A stretch of DNA of 64,000 nt from an uncultured Methanomassiliicoccales archaeon (GTDB lineage Archaea > Thermoplasmatota > Thermoplasmata > Methanomassiliicoccales > Methanomethylophilaceae), in contig CASEZY010000003.1 in assembly GCA_949292635.1 (NCBI GenBank), positions 62,001 through 126,000 of the forward strand, written 5' to 3'. A program made the position numbers and the translations under genes. The notes below the pieces were generated by a model that made no database searches, had not been told where the DNA came from, and saw only the letters and a list, made by a program, of their open reading frames with translations. The first letter of the stretch is position 1; every line of letters starts with the position of its first letter. Positions 36,163-44,264 of this stretch are shown piece after piece.

Positions 36163-36842
36163 TCCGCACCACATCTGATTCCTACTCTGCGAGGTGTGTA
36201 GTTCTTGATGTGCTTGGACAGCGGGCACTGGTCGGGACGGATGAAATCCACGATGCCATCCCTCATCTCCGGGTACCAGAAACGTGCACGCAGGGAATCG
36301 TCTCCCGTCTCGTCGGCATAGTCGAAGCCGTGGAACATGATGTCAAACGTGCGGTCCGAGCCGTCGTAGGCGCCGGGACCTTCACCGAATGTGCAGGGCT
36401 CCACGTATCCCTGGCATTCGCGGGTTCCCAGGAAGATGTCCCTGTATCCTCCTTTGCTCAGGGCGCGATGGGCTATGTCGGAGTGCTTCCGCTCGTTGCA
36501 ATCGCCAGCTAGGTCCGGTCTGTGGGGGTTCCATATGAACCTGGCCCTGACCTGATACTCTACATTGTGGAGATATGTGTGAACGGTTCTGTCGTACGGG
36601 CTGTTGCTCCTGTTGTAATGGAGCGCTAGCATATTGACGGATTCGTTGAGGATCGGGTTGATGACGCGGAGCCTTTCGATGATCCAGATGATCGTCGGTT
36701 TCCAGTAGATGCTCTCGACTATGCCCTTTAGCGCCTGATATGTGGGTATGGGATAGGATGTTTTCTCGCCCCCGATCTTGGAGACGGGGTCACAGAACAT
36801 GGCGCGGCGGCCCCAAAGACGGAATTCTATAACGTTGTTCAT
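36159..36842 (-). CDS. cas5: Type I-C Cas5 (Cas5c/d), crRNA-processing subunit
   Basis: 227 residues: MNNVIEFRLWGRRAMFCDPVSKIGGEKTSYPIPTYQALKGIVESIYWKP is the RAMP start with the ferredoxin-like first strand, and FLGTRECQGYVEPCTFGEG follows in the middle. In type I-C this subunit replaces Cas6 as the pre-crRNA nuclease, using Tyr/Lys/His residues that I cannot place exactly. Its start is just downstream of the cas3 stop. Confidence 0.93.
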   Translation of the reverse strand: MNNVIEFRLWGRRAMFCDPVSKIGGEKTSYPIPTYQALKGIVESIYWKPTIIWIIERLRVINPILNESVNMLALHYNRSNSPYDRTVHTYLHNVEYQVRARFIWNPHRPDLAGDCNERKHSDIAHRALSKGGYRDIFLGTRECQGYVEPCTFGEGPGAYDGSDRTFDIMFHGFDYADETGDDSLRARFWYPEMRDGIVDFIRPDQCPLSKHIKNYTPRRVGIRCGAE

Positions 36843-36843
36843 C

Positions 36844-39192
36844 TCACACCTCGTAATGTTCCTTCATCTTTCCAAGAACGAACCCCAAGTCTGCATCGTA
36901 GTGTCCTTCTCTCAGACAGTACAACGAGCTGCCGTCTACGATCTCGTAAACGATCCCTTGGCGGATGGCCTCGTCAAGACGGTACGTGTTGACGGAGTAC
37001 TGTTGGAGGGCATTGATCGTCGCCTTGGGATCAGAGCATGTGGGGTCCGCATCCCCAATCTCGGAGATGAGTCTCCGTGCCGTGTCATCGTAGGGTACGA
37101 TGATGCTCTGCATCCTCCCGATGGCACTGAATATGGAGTTAGCGGTGCGGAAGGACTGCCTGGAGTATAGCGGCGGATTCCTTCCGTTGATCGAACGATA
37201 TGCATGCACGGCGTTGCTGTTCGATGACAGCATGTTGCAAAGGTCCTCGCCGCGCCCGACCGGATACGCCATGTCCCCGGTCCTCTTGGACGAGAACATC
37301 TCATAATATCTGTCCATGGTCGCCGGGTCGGCGGGATCGTGCGTACCATCTCCGAGCATGGCGTCTGATACCCTACGCCCTTCGTAGATGTCGACCAGGG
37401 GGCCAAGTTCCTCGTCGGTCTTGACCACGATGACATCTCCGACCGCTCTTCTACCATGGCGATTGCAGCGTCCTGCAGCCTGTACGATGGAATCCAGGCC
37501 GGCAAGGGAGCGGATGACCATGTCGAAATCCATATCCGCGCCGGTTTCCAGGACCTGTGTGCTCACGCATATCAGGCGACCGTTTGACTCCAGCCCTTCA
37601 CGGATCTCTTCCATCCTGTCCCTGCGATGCCTTGGGCACATGTCCGTGCTGAGATGATAGGTCGGGATGTGGCGGCCTCTGGATCTGAGATGCAGGAAGA
37701 CCTCCTTCGCCATCCTCTTGGTGTTGACGATGACGAGAACGTTCCGGTGTTTGCCGATGCACTTTTTCGCAAGGTCCGCCAGATATCCGGGGCCTTCGGC
37801 CTTCGCTCCGGGGTTCGCGTACCATATCCTCGTGTGGCGCATGCTTTGGAACAGGCTTCCGGTGTCGGGGACGATCTCCGGTTCCTTGTCCATGATCAGC
37901 GGGAACCTCTCTGTTCTGTGCAGCAGGGGCTGGGTGGCAGAAGTGAGGACAACGCTGCTTCCGCAGTGCTGGGTGAGGAAGTTCACGGCCGCGTTGAAGA
38001 GGTATCTGACCTTGACCGGGAGACACTGTATCTCGTCGAAGATGATGACGGCGTTGGCCAGATTGTGCATCCTCCTGACCTTCCTGGTCCCTGATGAGTA
38101 GAACGTCTCCAGGAACTGGACCATGGTGGTGAAGATCACGGGGCCGTCCCAGGAGTCGGTCGCAGAGTCCCAGGCATCCGTATCACCGTCCCCGACGTCT
38201 ACGTTGGAATGGCATTCCGTGACGATCGGTGCCCCTCCATCCCTTTCGAGGATGCCTTTGATGACCGCGGCGTTCTGGTCGATGACCGAGAGATACGGAG
38301 AGACAACAACAATGCGCCTCATCCCGTGTACGATCAGATGGTTCAGGGCGAATCTGAACCCGGAGATTGTCTTTCCGCCGCCGGTGGGGGCCGTTAATGA
38401 GTATGCGCCTCTCGGCCTCGACGAGGATTCGAGACATCCCTCCGAGATGCGGTGCCGGAGCCTGTCGATGGGTGTGTCTTTTGGTACGGACCCCAGATGT
38501 TCCTCGAGGCGGCGGCTCAGCTCTCTCCAGTCCGTGTTCTTAGACATATACTCCTCGTTCCGGACGAAGGATGCGGTATCGATGCGATCCGCATCGACCA
38601 GGCAGCTGAGGATCATCCTGATCAAGAGTCCGAGCCGGAGTCTCTTCTCGCTGCCGTCCGCATGGGATATAATGATCCTCTGGATGAGAGCCGAGAGCTC
38701 ATCGACGGCGGGCGCATACTCATGTATGGTGTGCAGGAGGAGTCCCTCATCGATGCGGTGGAGGGTTTCCTTCAGGAAGTTCTGCCCATGGAGCCTCCTA
38801 TCGAAATTGTCGATACCGTCGGGTGTCAGGCAGTCGATTAGTCCGGTGTGGTGGGACATCACGGCAATCTCGGCCATCTCGGATGCGAGACATTGGTGTC
38901 CATCACCATCCCTCAGGATGCGGAGCAACTGTGCGCCGGCGGTGGAATGTATCACGTCGCCGCGCTTCTGCTTCGGGTCATAACCGAGGATGTACGCGAA
39001 GAAGTCCGGGTGGGCCTTGCCGATGTCGTGGATTAGGCCTGTCAGATAGGCCATCCTTCCGATTCCGATGGCGCTGCCGAAGGATCCTGCCAGGCGGGCC
39101 GTGTTGTAGAGGTGCTCCTCCAGTGATTGGATCCTTCCCGTCTCGTCGATATGAGCAATGTTCCCGAATTCCAGACTCTCGATCATCTTCAT
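36844..39192 (-). CDS. cas3: CRISPR-associated nuclease-helicase Cas3
   Basis: 782 residues with an HD nuclease domain first (LIHDIGKAHPDF, His55-Asp56; MSHHTGL later) and an SF2 helicase second: Walker A TAPTGGGKT at about residue 270, DEIQ box in VIIFDEIQCLPV, SAT motif VVLTSATQPLL and motif VI QAAGRCNRHG. All nuclease and helicase motifs look intact, so interference could still work. First gene of the operon. Confidence 0.95.
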   Translation of the reverse strand: MKMIESLEFGNIAHIDETGRIQSLEEHLYNTARLAGSFGSAIGIGRMAYLTGLIHDIGKAHPDFFAYILGYDPKQKRGDVIHSTAGAQLLRILRDGDGHQCLASEMAEIAVMSHHTGLIDCLTPDGIDNFDRRLHGQNFLKETLHRIDEGLLLHTIHEYAPAVDELSALIQRIIISHADGSEKRLRLGLLIRMILSCLVDADRIDTASFVRNEEYMSKNTDWRELSRRLEEHLGSVPKDTPIDRLRHRISEGCLESSSRPRGAYSLTAPTGGGKTISGFRFALNHLIVHGMRRIVVVSPYLSVIDQNAAVIKGILERDGGAPIVTECHSNVDVGDGDTDAWDSATDSWDGPVIFTTMVQFLETFYSSGTRKVRRMHNLANAVIIFDEIQCLPVKVRYLFNAAVNFLTQHCGSSVVLTSATQPLLHRTERFPLIMDKEPEIVPDTGSLFQSMRHTRIWYANPGAKAEGPGYLADLAKKCIGKHRNVLVIVNTKRMAKEVFLHLRSRGRHIPTYHLSTDMCPRHRRDRMEEIREGLESNGRLICVSTQVLETGADMDFDMVIRSLAGLDSIVQAAGRCNRHGRRAVGDVIVVKTDEELGPLVDIYEGRRVSDAMLGDGTHDPADPATMDRYYEMFSSKRTGDMAYPVGRGEDLCNMLSSNSNAVHAYRSINGRNPPLYSRQSFRTANSIFSAIGRMQSIIVPYDDTARRLISEIGDADPTCSDPKATINALQQYSVNTYRLDEAIRQGIVYEIVDGSSLYCLREGHYDADLGFVLGKMKEHYEV

Positions 39193-39300
39193 ATTACCGA
39201 TTACACTCGGTTGATATGTGTGATGCAGTTCTAGTATATCAATATATCATTTAGATGAAATTAATATATCAATGGATATTGATTAAATAATGAAACAAAT
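39193..39300 (-). promoter_or_regulatory. AT-rich promoter/operator region of the I-C cas operon
   Basis: Upstream of cas3. An ACCGA/TCGGT inverted repeat (about 39196-39211) touches the start, CACATATCAA about 25 nt upstream is a TATA-like box on the minus strand, and beyond it several ATATATCA units and an ATCAAT/ATTGAT inverted repeat (about 39272-39287) form a block of extreme A+T. It would suit a repressor-controlled promoter. Confidence 0.4.
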
Positions 39301-39386
39301 GTATGGTGCTGGGCCAGTAGTCTACTGACAGGGTGGGGGTAGGGGCCCCAATCAACAGTTTTCGATGTTTCATGCCCTGATCCAAA

Positions 39387-39660
39387 ATGCTAGAATATGG
39401 TGTGACCGGGAAGGGCAACACCGTCGGTAACGGTACGTACGAGGCTTGCGGAAACCACTCCTGCAAGTTCTCCGCAAGGAATGCGGCCATCTATTCAACA
39501 TCCGCACAGGTAATGTTTACGAAGGCCTCAGGATCGAGAACGAAAAAATCGAGATTGGCCTCAGGCGTCTCAAAGGGGGCTTCAGCCTTTGTGTCACTGC
39601 GTGTTCGGACAGATGCAGTGTGTACGGCGTGCGTCTACGGTCCCTTCGGGCGTCTAGCCA
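39387..39660 (+). pseudogene. Possible degraded transposase fragment
   Basis: In the 700-bp gap between cas3 and the helicase gene. One frame reads ECGHLFNIRTGNVYEGLR followed by a helix with LRRLKGGFSL, which looks like the zinc-ribbon/helix start of IS1-type transposases (C-x2-C...F-x-RTG-x-x-Y/F-x-G-L-R). The preceding part with GNGTY...CGNHSCK is in another frame. No intact ORF, no terminal inverted repeat found. Identification by eye, tentative. Confidence 0.3.
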
Positions 39661-39674
39661 CATTGGTCGCGTGA

Positions 39675-39731
39675 GGGAGAACGGTTGAGACGCTACAGGT
39701 CAACGACCTGTTGATTGCGATCGAGCTGTGA
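39675..39731 (+). repeat. Duplicated valS 3' end (insertion scar)
   Basis: A 57-bp copy of the end of valS (33028-33084). The last 50 bp differ at only five positions, and all five are synonymous (V, L, D, L, L codons); one further change gives Ala to Thr. It still encodes GRTVETLQVNDLLIAIEL and a stop. Upstream of it the homology breaks off. It is followed by its own hairpin terminator. Together with valS it brackets the type I-C locus as imperfect direct repeats 6.6 kb apart. Confidence 0.88.
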
Positions 39732-39746
39732 GGGGAGACCCTCACA
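39727..39746 (+). terminator. Hairpin at the duplicated valS end
   Basis: A perfect 8-bp stem TGTGAGGG/CCCTCACA with a GAGA loop overlaps the stop codon of the valS remnant. It is probably the original valS terminator. Confidence 0.6.
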
Positions 39747-39891
39747 ACTCCAACACCTTTTGTGATCTGAGACCATCCGCCGGCAAGATATCGGTGATGT
39801 GCCAGTAGTAATAATTCGCTTATGACGGTCATATTGAGGATGTGTCCACATATGGAAACAATTAATCTGTTACATCGGCTAACCCGTACCC

Positions 39892-42687
39892 ATGGCCGCT
39901 CCCAACGCCAGACCTCCTGCCAGTAACATCGACTTGGTCAATCATGCATTGGAAATCATAAAGCCCCGGCTTCAGGACTTCGTGATCCGTAGCATGGAGG
40001 ATACCTTCGGCAGCAGGTGGTGGGACGATTGTGTGGTCGCTCGTAAGTTAGTCCTGAACGCCAGCAATTATCTACCGACCGGAGACGCGTCAGAAGCTGC
40101 CATCCGTTCATACATGGACATCACCCTCTGCATGAACATCATCTCGCAATATAAACTGGTCAACGACAGCAGTGTCAGGAGTGCCAATAATCCGCTCCAG
40201 GCGGTCCGCCGCGTGAGGAACTTCCAGAGTCACAACGGCCGTACCGATATTACCGACTCCGAGGCCGCCGGCATGGTCATGCAGGTGATAGCCCTCGATG
40301 AGTATATGTCCCTGGGCTGTGCGGACGGGCTCTGGGAGATTATGAGGTATCTGGGGCCTGCCGGCGTGAAGGTGGACCATCCCGTTGAGTGGAAGGACGT
40401 CACGACGGTAAAAACAGCAGGGAAGGAAGGTTCCGCTCCGGCGCATGTGCCATCTGAGAACGGTTCTCAGGCAGTGGAGGTTCGTGTCGTCGGTGAGACT
40501 GGGTCTCGCAATGACGACAAAACTAGCGTATCTGCCATGTGCATAGATGCCTGCGAGAGCTTCCGCCGGCGGCTGGAGGAGAAGCAGAAGGGCAATGGCA
40601 GCGTCGGACGTTCCACCTCCGAGATAAAGAGCATAACGCCATCCAACGGCGTTTACCACCTGTCATTGTATCACCCCATCATCCCGGATGAAAGCATGGG
40701 TATCACCATCGGCGGGTACGCCTTCGAATCCGACCGTGTCCGGTTCGAGAATTACAAGAAGGCCACCCAGACCATAGATCTGATAACAGAGGACCCAGAT
40801 CTGCGGCGTCTATTGGACTCCAATGACCCGGGACTGAAGAAGATCCTGTTCACCGATATGCTGTGGATCGTCAATCGTACCCGGGACTTCTATTCCTCGT
40901 TCAGTTATCATCTCGACAATCCGTCGATATGCGGTGCGCCGTCAGAACCTCTTGGAAAGACGTATCTGAATCTCTCCGACGAGCAGCGTAAGGCGGTGGA
41001 GATGAGCATGTCTGAGCCGCTGTCCTATGTCTGGGGTGTTCCCGGATCCGGTAAGACCCAGTACGTGCTAGCGACCACCATCATTGAATGTATCCGCAAA
41101 GGTCAAAGGGTTGCTGTGGTGGCACCCACCAACTCCGCCTTGGAGCAGGTGCTCAGAGGCCTTCTGCATTCGTTCGAGGGCATTCCCGAAGAGGAGAGGA
41201 TCATCAATCCAAGGGAGGATGTGGTGAGGATCGGAACTCCTACGTCGGAGTTCATGGACAACTATGGATACGTCTGCTACAGGAAGGACATGGTCAAGAA
41301 GATGGACGATCTGTTCAACGAGCTGTTGGAGCTCAGGGACATTCTCTCCGAGCGCAGATATGACGAATATCGTGGTCTCTGCGAATCCTCTTTGGAGAAA
41401 GCATCCTCGCTGGGTCAACATGACATCCAGGGCAGGAGGGCTGTGGTCTCCGCTTTGAAGCCGTTGATCGACCTCGTGAACGGGGACATGCGTCTTCGCC
41501 ATGAGAACATCTCCGTATTCGAGGACACCCTCAAGAGGGACATAAAGGCGTTGTACGACACCCTCTATCAGAACAGGGACAGGAGCGCGTATCTGAAAAG
41601 TAAGTTCCCCTCCATGTCCGTACAGAGTCTGGAGAAGGAGGTCGCGGACCGGGAGAAGAGGTTCGATGCCATGCGCAGACAGGGCGGTGTAGCCACCCCC
41701 GAGACGGCCAAGGTGGTGGCCATGACGCTCCCGCGCTTCATCATATCCTACGGTCCCTCTGCCGCGGACGGGAGGATCCCGCTGGACGTGGACCATGTGT
41801 TCGTGGACGAGGCGGGTTACTGCAACTGCATCCAGACCTACACGTTGTACTCCCTCGGTGTTCCGATAACGTTCCTGGGAGACCACATGCAGCTGGAGCC
41901 GGTCTGTGAGATCGAGTCGAAGCTTCTGAAGGCCGATTGCCTGAGCGGTGGTCAAGGCGGTCACGATTTCCTTTGGGATATGTCCTCTCTGCACTCTGAG
42001 CATCTGATGGACGGTGATATGGACAAGCTTTCCCGGACGTATCTGTTCGAGGATGAACCTGATTTCGCACATACGGCATATTCGCCGCTGACTACCACTC
42101 ACAGGTTCGGTTCGAACCTGGCGGAGGCGTTGGGTCGCTATGTCTACACCAAGGATGGTATCATCAGTGCCAGTGACCGTCCCTTGGAGGTCAAGATCAT
42201 AAGCGCATATGTGGACAAGTTCAATGAGAAGCAGGACAGGTTCCGGCGCCCCAATTCCGACGAGGAGCAGGCGAAGAAGTACTACAGGACCAACTCCGCC
42301 GAGGCGAAGGAGGTGTTCGGATACATCCGTGAGAACCTCTCGAAATCCGACGACTATGTGGTGCTCACGCCCTATACGGATCAACGCAAATATCTGCAGG
42401 AAGCGATTCCTCGGGATCGGGTCCTGACCATACACAGCTCTCAGGGGAGGGAGTGGGACACCGTCATCATATCGCTGGTGGATTGCCGTGCCAATGAGAA
42501 TCAAGGTGTCCTGATGCGCTTCACCAGCATCTTGCCTATCCCCGGAGAGGAGATCAAGGGTCTCAAGGTGATGAACACCGCACTGTCCAGGGCGAAGAAG
42601 AGGTTGGTCCTGGTCTGCGATGCGGAGTTCTGGGCATCCCGCAACGGTGAGCTCGTGGGGGACGTGGTGCGCTCGAATTACCCGTGA
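39892..42687 (+). CDS. HEPN-domain superfamily 1 helicase (probable defence protein)
   Basis: 931 residues. The N-terminal ~150 residues match a Swt1-like HEPN domain (RLQDFVIRSMEDTFGSRWWDD...) with an RX4H ribonuclease motif, RNFQSH (Arg109-His114). From about residue 360 follows a Upf1-like SF1 helicase: Walker A WGVPGSGKTQ, Walker B VDEAGYCN, motif III GDHMQLEPV, motif V SSQGREWDTV and motif VI NTALSRAKKRL. Such HEPN-helicase fusions are found in defence islands, where the HEPN RNase is thought to kill or arrest infected cells. It lies between the I-C locus and two CARF regulators, whose nucleotide-sensing fold often accompanies HEPN RNases. Confidence 0.85.
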   Translation: MAAPNARPPASNIDLVNHALEIIKPRLQDFVIRSMEDTFGSRWWDDCVVARKLVLNASNYLPTGDASEAAIRSYMDITLCMNIISQYKLVNDSSVRSANNPLQAVRRVRNFQSHNGRTDITDSEAAGMVMQVIALDEYMSLGCADGLWEIMRYLGPAGVKVDHPVEWKDVTTVKTAGKEGSAPAHVPSENGSQAVEVRVVGETGSRNDDKTSVSAMCIDACESFRRRLEEKQKGNGSVGRSTSEIKSITPSNGVYHLSLYHPIIPDESMGITIGGYAFESDRVRFENYKKATQTIDLITEDPDLRRLLDSNDPGLKKILFTDMLWIVNRTRDFYSSFSYHLDNPSICGAPSEPLGKTYLNLSDEQRKAVEMSMSEPLSYVWGVPGSGKTQYVLATTIIECIRKGQRVAVVAPTNSALEQVLRGLLHSFEGIPEEERIINPREDVVRIGTPTSEFMDNYGYVCYRKDMVKKMDDLFNELLELRDILSERRYDEYRGLCESSLEKASSLGQHDIQGRRAVVSALKPLIDLVNGDMRLRHENISVFEDTLKRDIKALYDTLYQNRDRSAYLKSKFPSMSVQSLEKEVADREKRFDAMRRQGGVATPETAKVVAMTLPRFIISYGPSAADGRIPLDVDHVFVDEAGYCNCIQTYTLYSLGVPITFLGDHMQLEPVCEIESKLLKADCLSGGQGGHDFLWDMSSLHSEHLMDGDMDKLSRTYLFEDEPDFAHTAYSPLTTTHRFGSNLAEALGRYVYTKDGIISASDRPLEVKIISAYVDKFNEKQDRFRRPNSDEEQAKKYYRTNSAEAKEVFGYIRENLSKSDDYVVLTPYTDQRKYLQEAIPRDRVLTIHSSQGREWDTVIISLVDCRANENQGVLMRFTSILPIPGEEIKGLKVMNTALSRAKKRLVLVCDAEFWASRNGELVGDVVRSNYP

Positions 42688-42852
42688 CGTATTCCGGACG
42701 GTGGCAAACAGTCAAAAATAATCTTTGATTGTCATCAAATCCCAATATATGTCTATCAGACAATCTTACCATCATGGATAAAGGGAAGATAGGCATGTCT
42801 CCGCGGTCTGTCGCGGATGTGGTACGGAACGGAAGCGCCGTGGGGTGCTGAG

Positions 42853-43521
42853 ATGCACATCCACATCGCGCCGGTGGGGTTCAGCAGGGAGCCGGTGCTG
42901 AAGGTGATCAGCAGGCTCCCGGGGATAGATGTGTTGTACCTTCTGCACACGGACAACCCGGTGTCGCTGGAAACCGCCCGGAGCATCAGGGACACCGTGT
43001 CCTGCATGATTCCCTCCATCAACCTTATCACCATCCCGTTCTCGGATTTCATGGGGATTGTGGCGACGATCTACAGCATCTTCGAGGACACCAAGGCAAA
43101 GGATGCGGAGTTCTCGGTGAACATAACCGGCGGCACCAATCTGATGGCCGCCGCGGTCTGCTACAGCTCGTATTACATCAGAGCTAAGATCTACTACTCC
43201 CTGAACAGCACCGACCCCATAGAGAGCCAGGTGATCGAGATCAATGCCCCCAAGGCGGTGGACGTCAGCGGCTACAGGGAGCTCACCCGGGATATCCTGC
43301 TGTACATGCTGGAATGCAGACGCAGGGACATCATGGTCACCAATTCCGATATCTCATCGAGATTCGGCATCAACAAGCAGAAGGCGGCGTACCACGTGAA
43401 GATACTGGCACATGACGGTCTCGTGGAGAAGAGGCCGTTCGTGGAAGGCGGTGTGCCGGATGCCCGCAGGAACGCCCTGGTGCTCACGGCACAGGGCGTG
43501 ATGATCGCCAACACCCTGTGA
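42853..43521 (+). CDS. CARF-winged-helix regulator (Csa3-like), copy A
   Basis: 222 residues from the ATG at 42853. The N-terminal Rossmann-like CARF domain begins MHIHIAPVGF and holds the ligand-loop motif VNITGGTNLMAAA; the C-terminal winged helix (DISSRFGINKQKAAYHVKILAHDGLV) would bind DNA. Such proteins sense cyclic oligoadenylates or related nucleotides and control CRISPR or defence genes. The stop is immediately followed by the end of copy B on the other strand, with no intergenic base. Codon choice is that of the host. Confidence 0.85.
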   Translation: MHIHIAPVGFSREPVLKVISRLPGIDVLYLLHTDNPVSLETARSIRDTVSCMIPSINLITIPFSDFMGIVATIYSIFEDTKAKDAEFSVNITGGTNLMAAAVCYSSYYIRAKIYYSLNSTDPIESQVIEINAPKAVDVSGYRELTRDILLYMLECRRRDIMVTNSDISSRFGINKQKAAYHVKILAHDGLVEKRPFVEGGVPDARRNALVLTAQGVMIANTL

Positions 43522-44187
43522 TCATTCACAGAGCCAGCTTGCCACAAGCCTGCCCTGTCCGGTCAGCTTGATGCTGTTGACCCTGTTGTTGGTCCTGCCC
43601 CCGGATTCCACTCCGCGGACCTTCTCCAGTAAGCCTTCCTCTTCCAACACGCGGAGGTGGTAGGATACGGTCTGCTTGTTCAGGCCGAAGGCGTCGGAGA
43701 TCATGGATGCGGTAAGTATGTCCTCCTGGCACTCCAGCACGTAGCGGAGGATGTCCTGGGTCTTGCCCTTGATGCGGTGCAGGTCCGGGGTCCTGGGGGT
43801 GGGTATCCATATGAGCTGCTCGGAGGCGCTCTTCTCCGGGTCCCGCAGGACGTAGCATATCTTGGCACCGACGAAGAACGCCGTGGAGCATGCCGCGGCG
43901 GCCATGAGGTTGGTGCCGCCGGTGATGTTGATGGAGAATGTGTTCTTGCTGCCCTCGTCCCTGAATATGGAGTATATGGTGTCCACGATGCTCTGGAAGT
44001 CGAAGCCGCTTATGGTGCGCATCTCCACATCCACCATCGCCCTGCCGAAGAAGTCCTCCAGGATGTGGGCGGATTCGGAGAACGCCCCGCTGATGAGGAT
44101 ATACACCTTGTCGATGCCGGGGATGGCGTTGAACGCCTTGATCACTGGTTCCACCGCCTGGCCGGCGGTGGCGATGTGGATGTGCAT
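43522..44187 (-). CDS. CARF-winged-helix regulator (Csa3-like), copy B
   Basis: 221 residues, paralogous to copy A: MHIHIATAGQAVEPVIKAF, then INITGGTNLMAAA and a wHTH (MISDAFGLNKQTVSYHLRVLEEEGLL). It is convergent with copy A and divergent from the Hsp70-like gene, 77 nt away, so it could control that promoter. The CARF loops of the two copies are nearly identical (N-I-T-G-G-T-N-L-M-A-A-A), which suggests the same ligand. Confidence 0.85.
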   Translation of the reverse strand: MHIHIATAGQAVEPVIKAFNAIPGIDKVYILISGAFSESAHILEDFFGRAMVDVEMRTISGFDFQSIVDTIYSIFRDEGSKNTFSINITGGTNLMAAAACSTAFFVGAKICYVLRDPEKSASEQLIWIPTPRTPDLHRIKGKTQDILRYVLECQEDILTASMISDAFGLNKQTVSYHLRVLEEEGLLEKVRGVESGGRTNNRVNSIKLTGQGRLVASWLCE

Positions 44188-44264
44188 GGTAATAAAATTA
44201 GTTTTACCGTATTAGAATTTTCCTAAATATCTATGCAATCATATTACTGTCCGAGGTAAAGAAA

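Noticed and set aside
41068-42504. 478-codon open frame antisense to the helicase gene
   Set aside because: No family motifs; the plus strand shows a full set of helicase motifs, so this is a high-GC shadow. The same applies to antisense frames over valS, glyS and the CBS genes.
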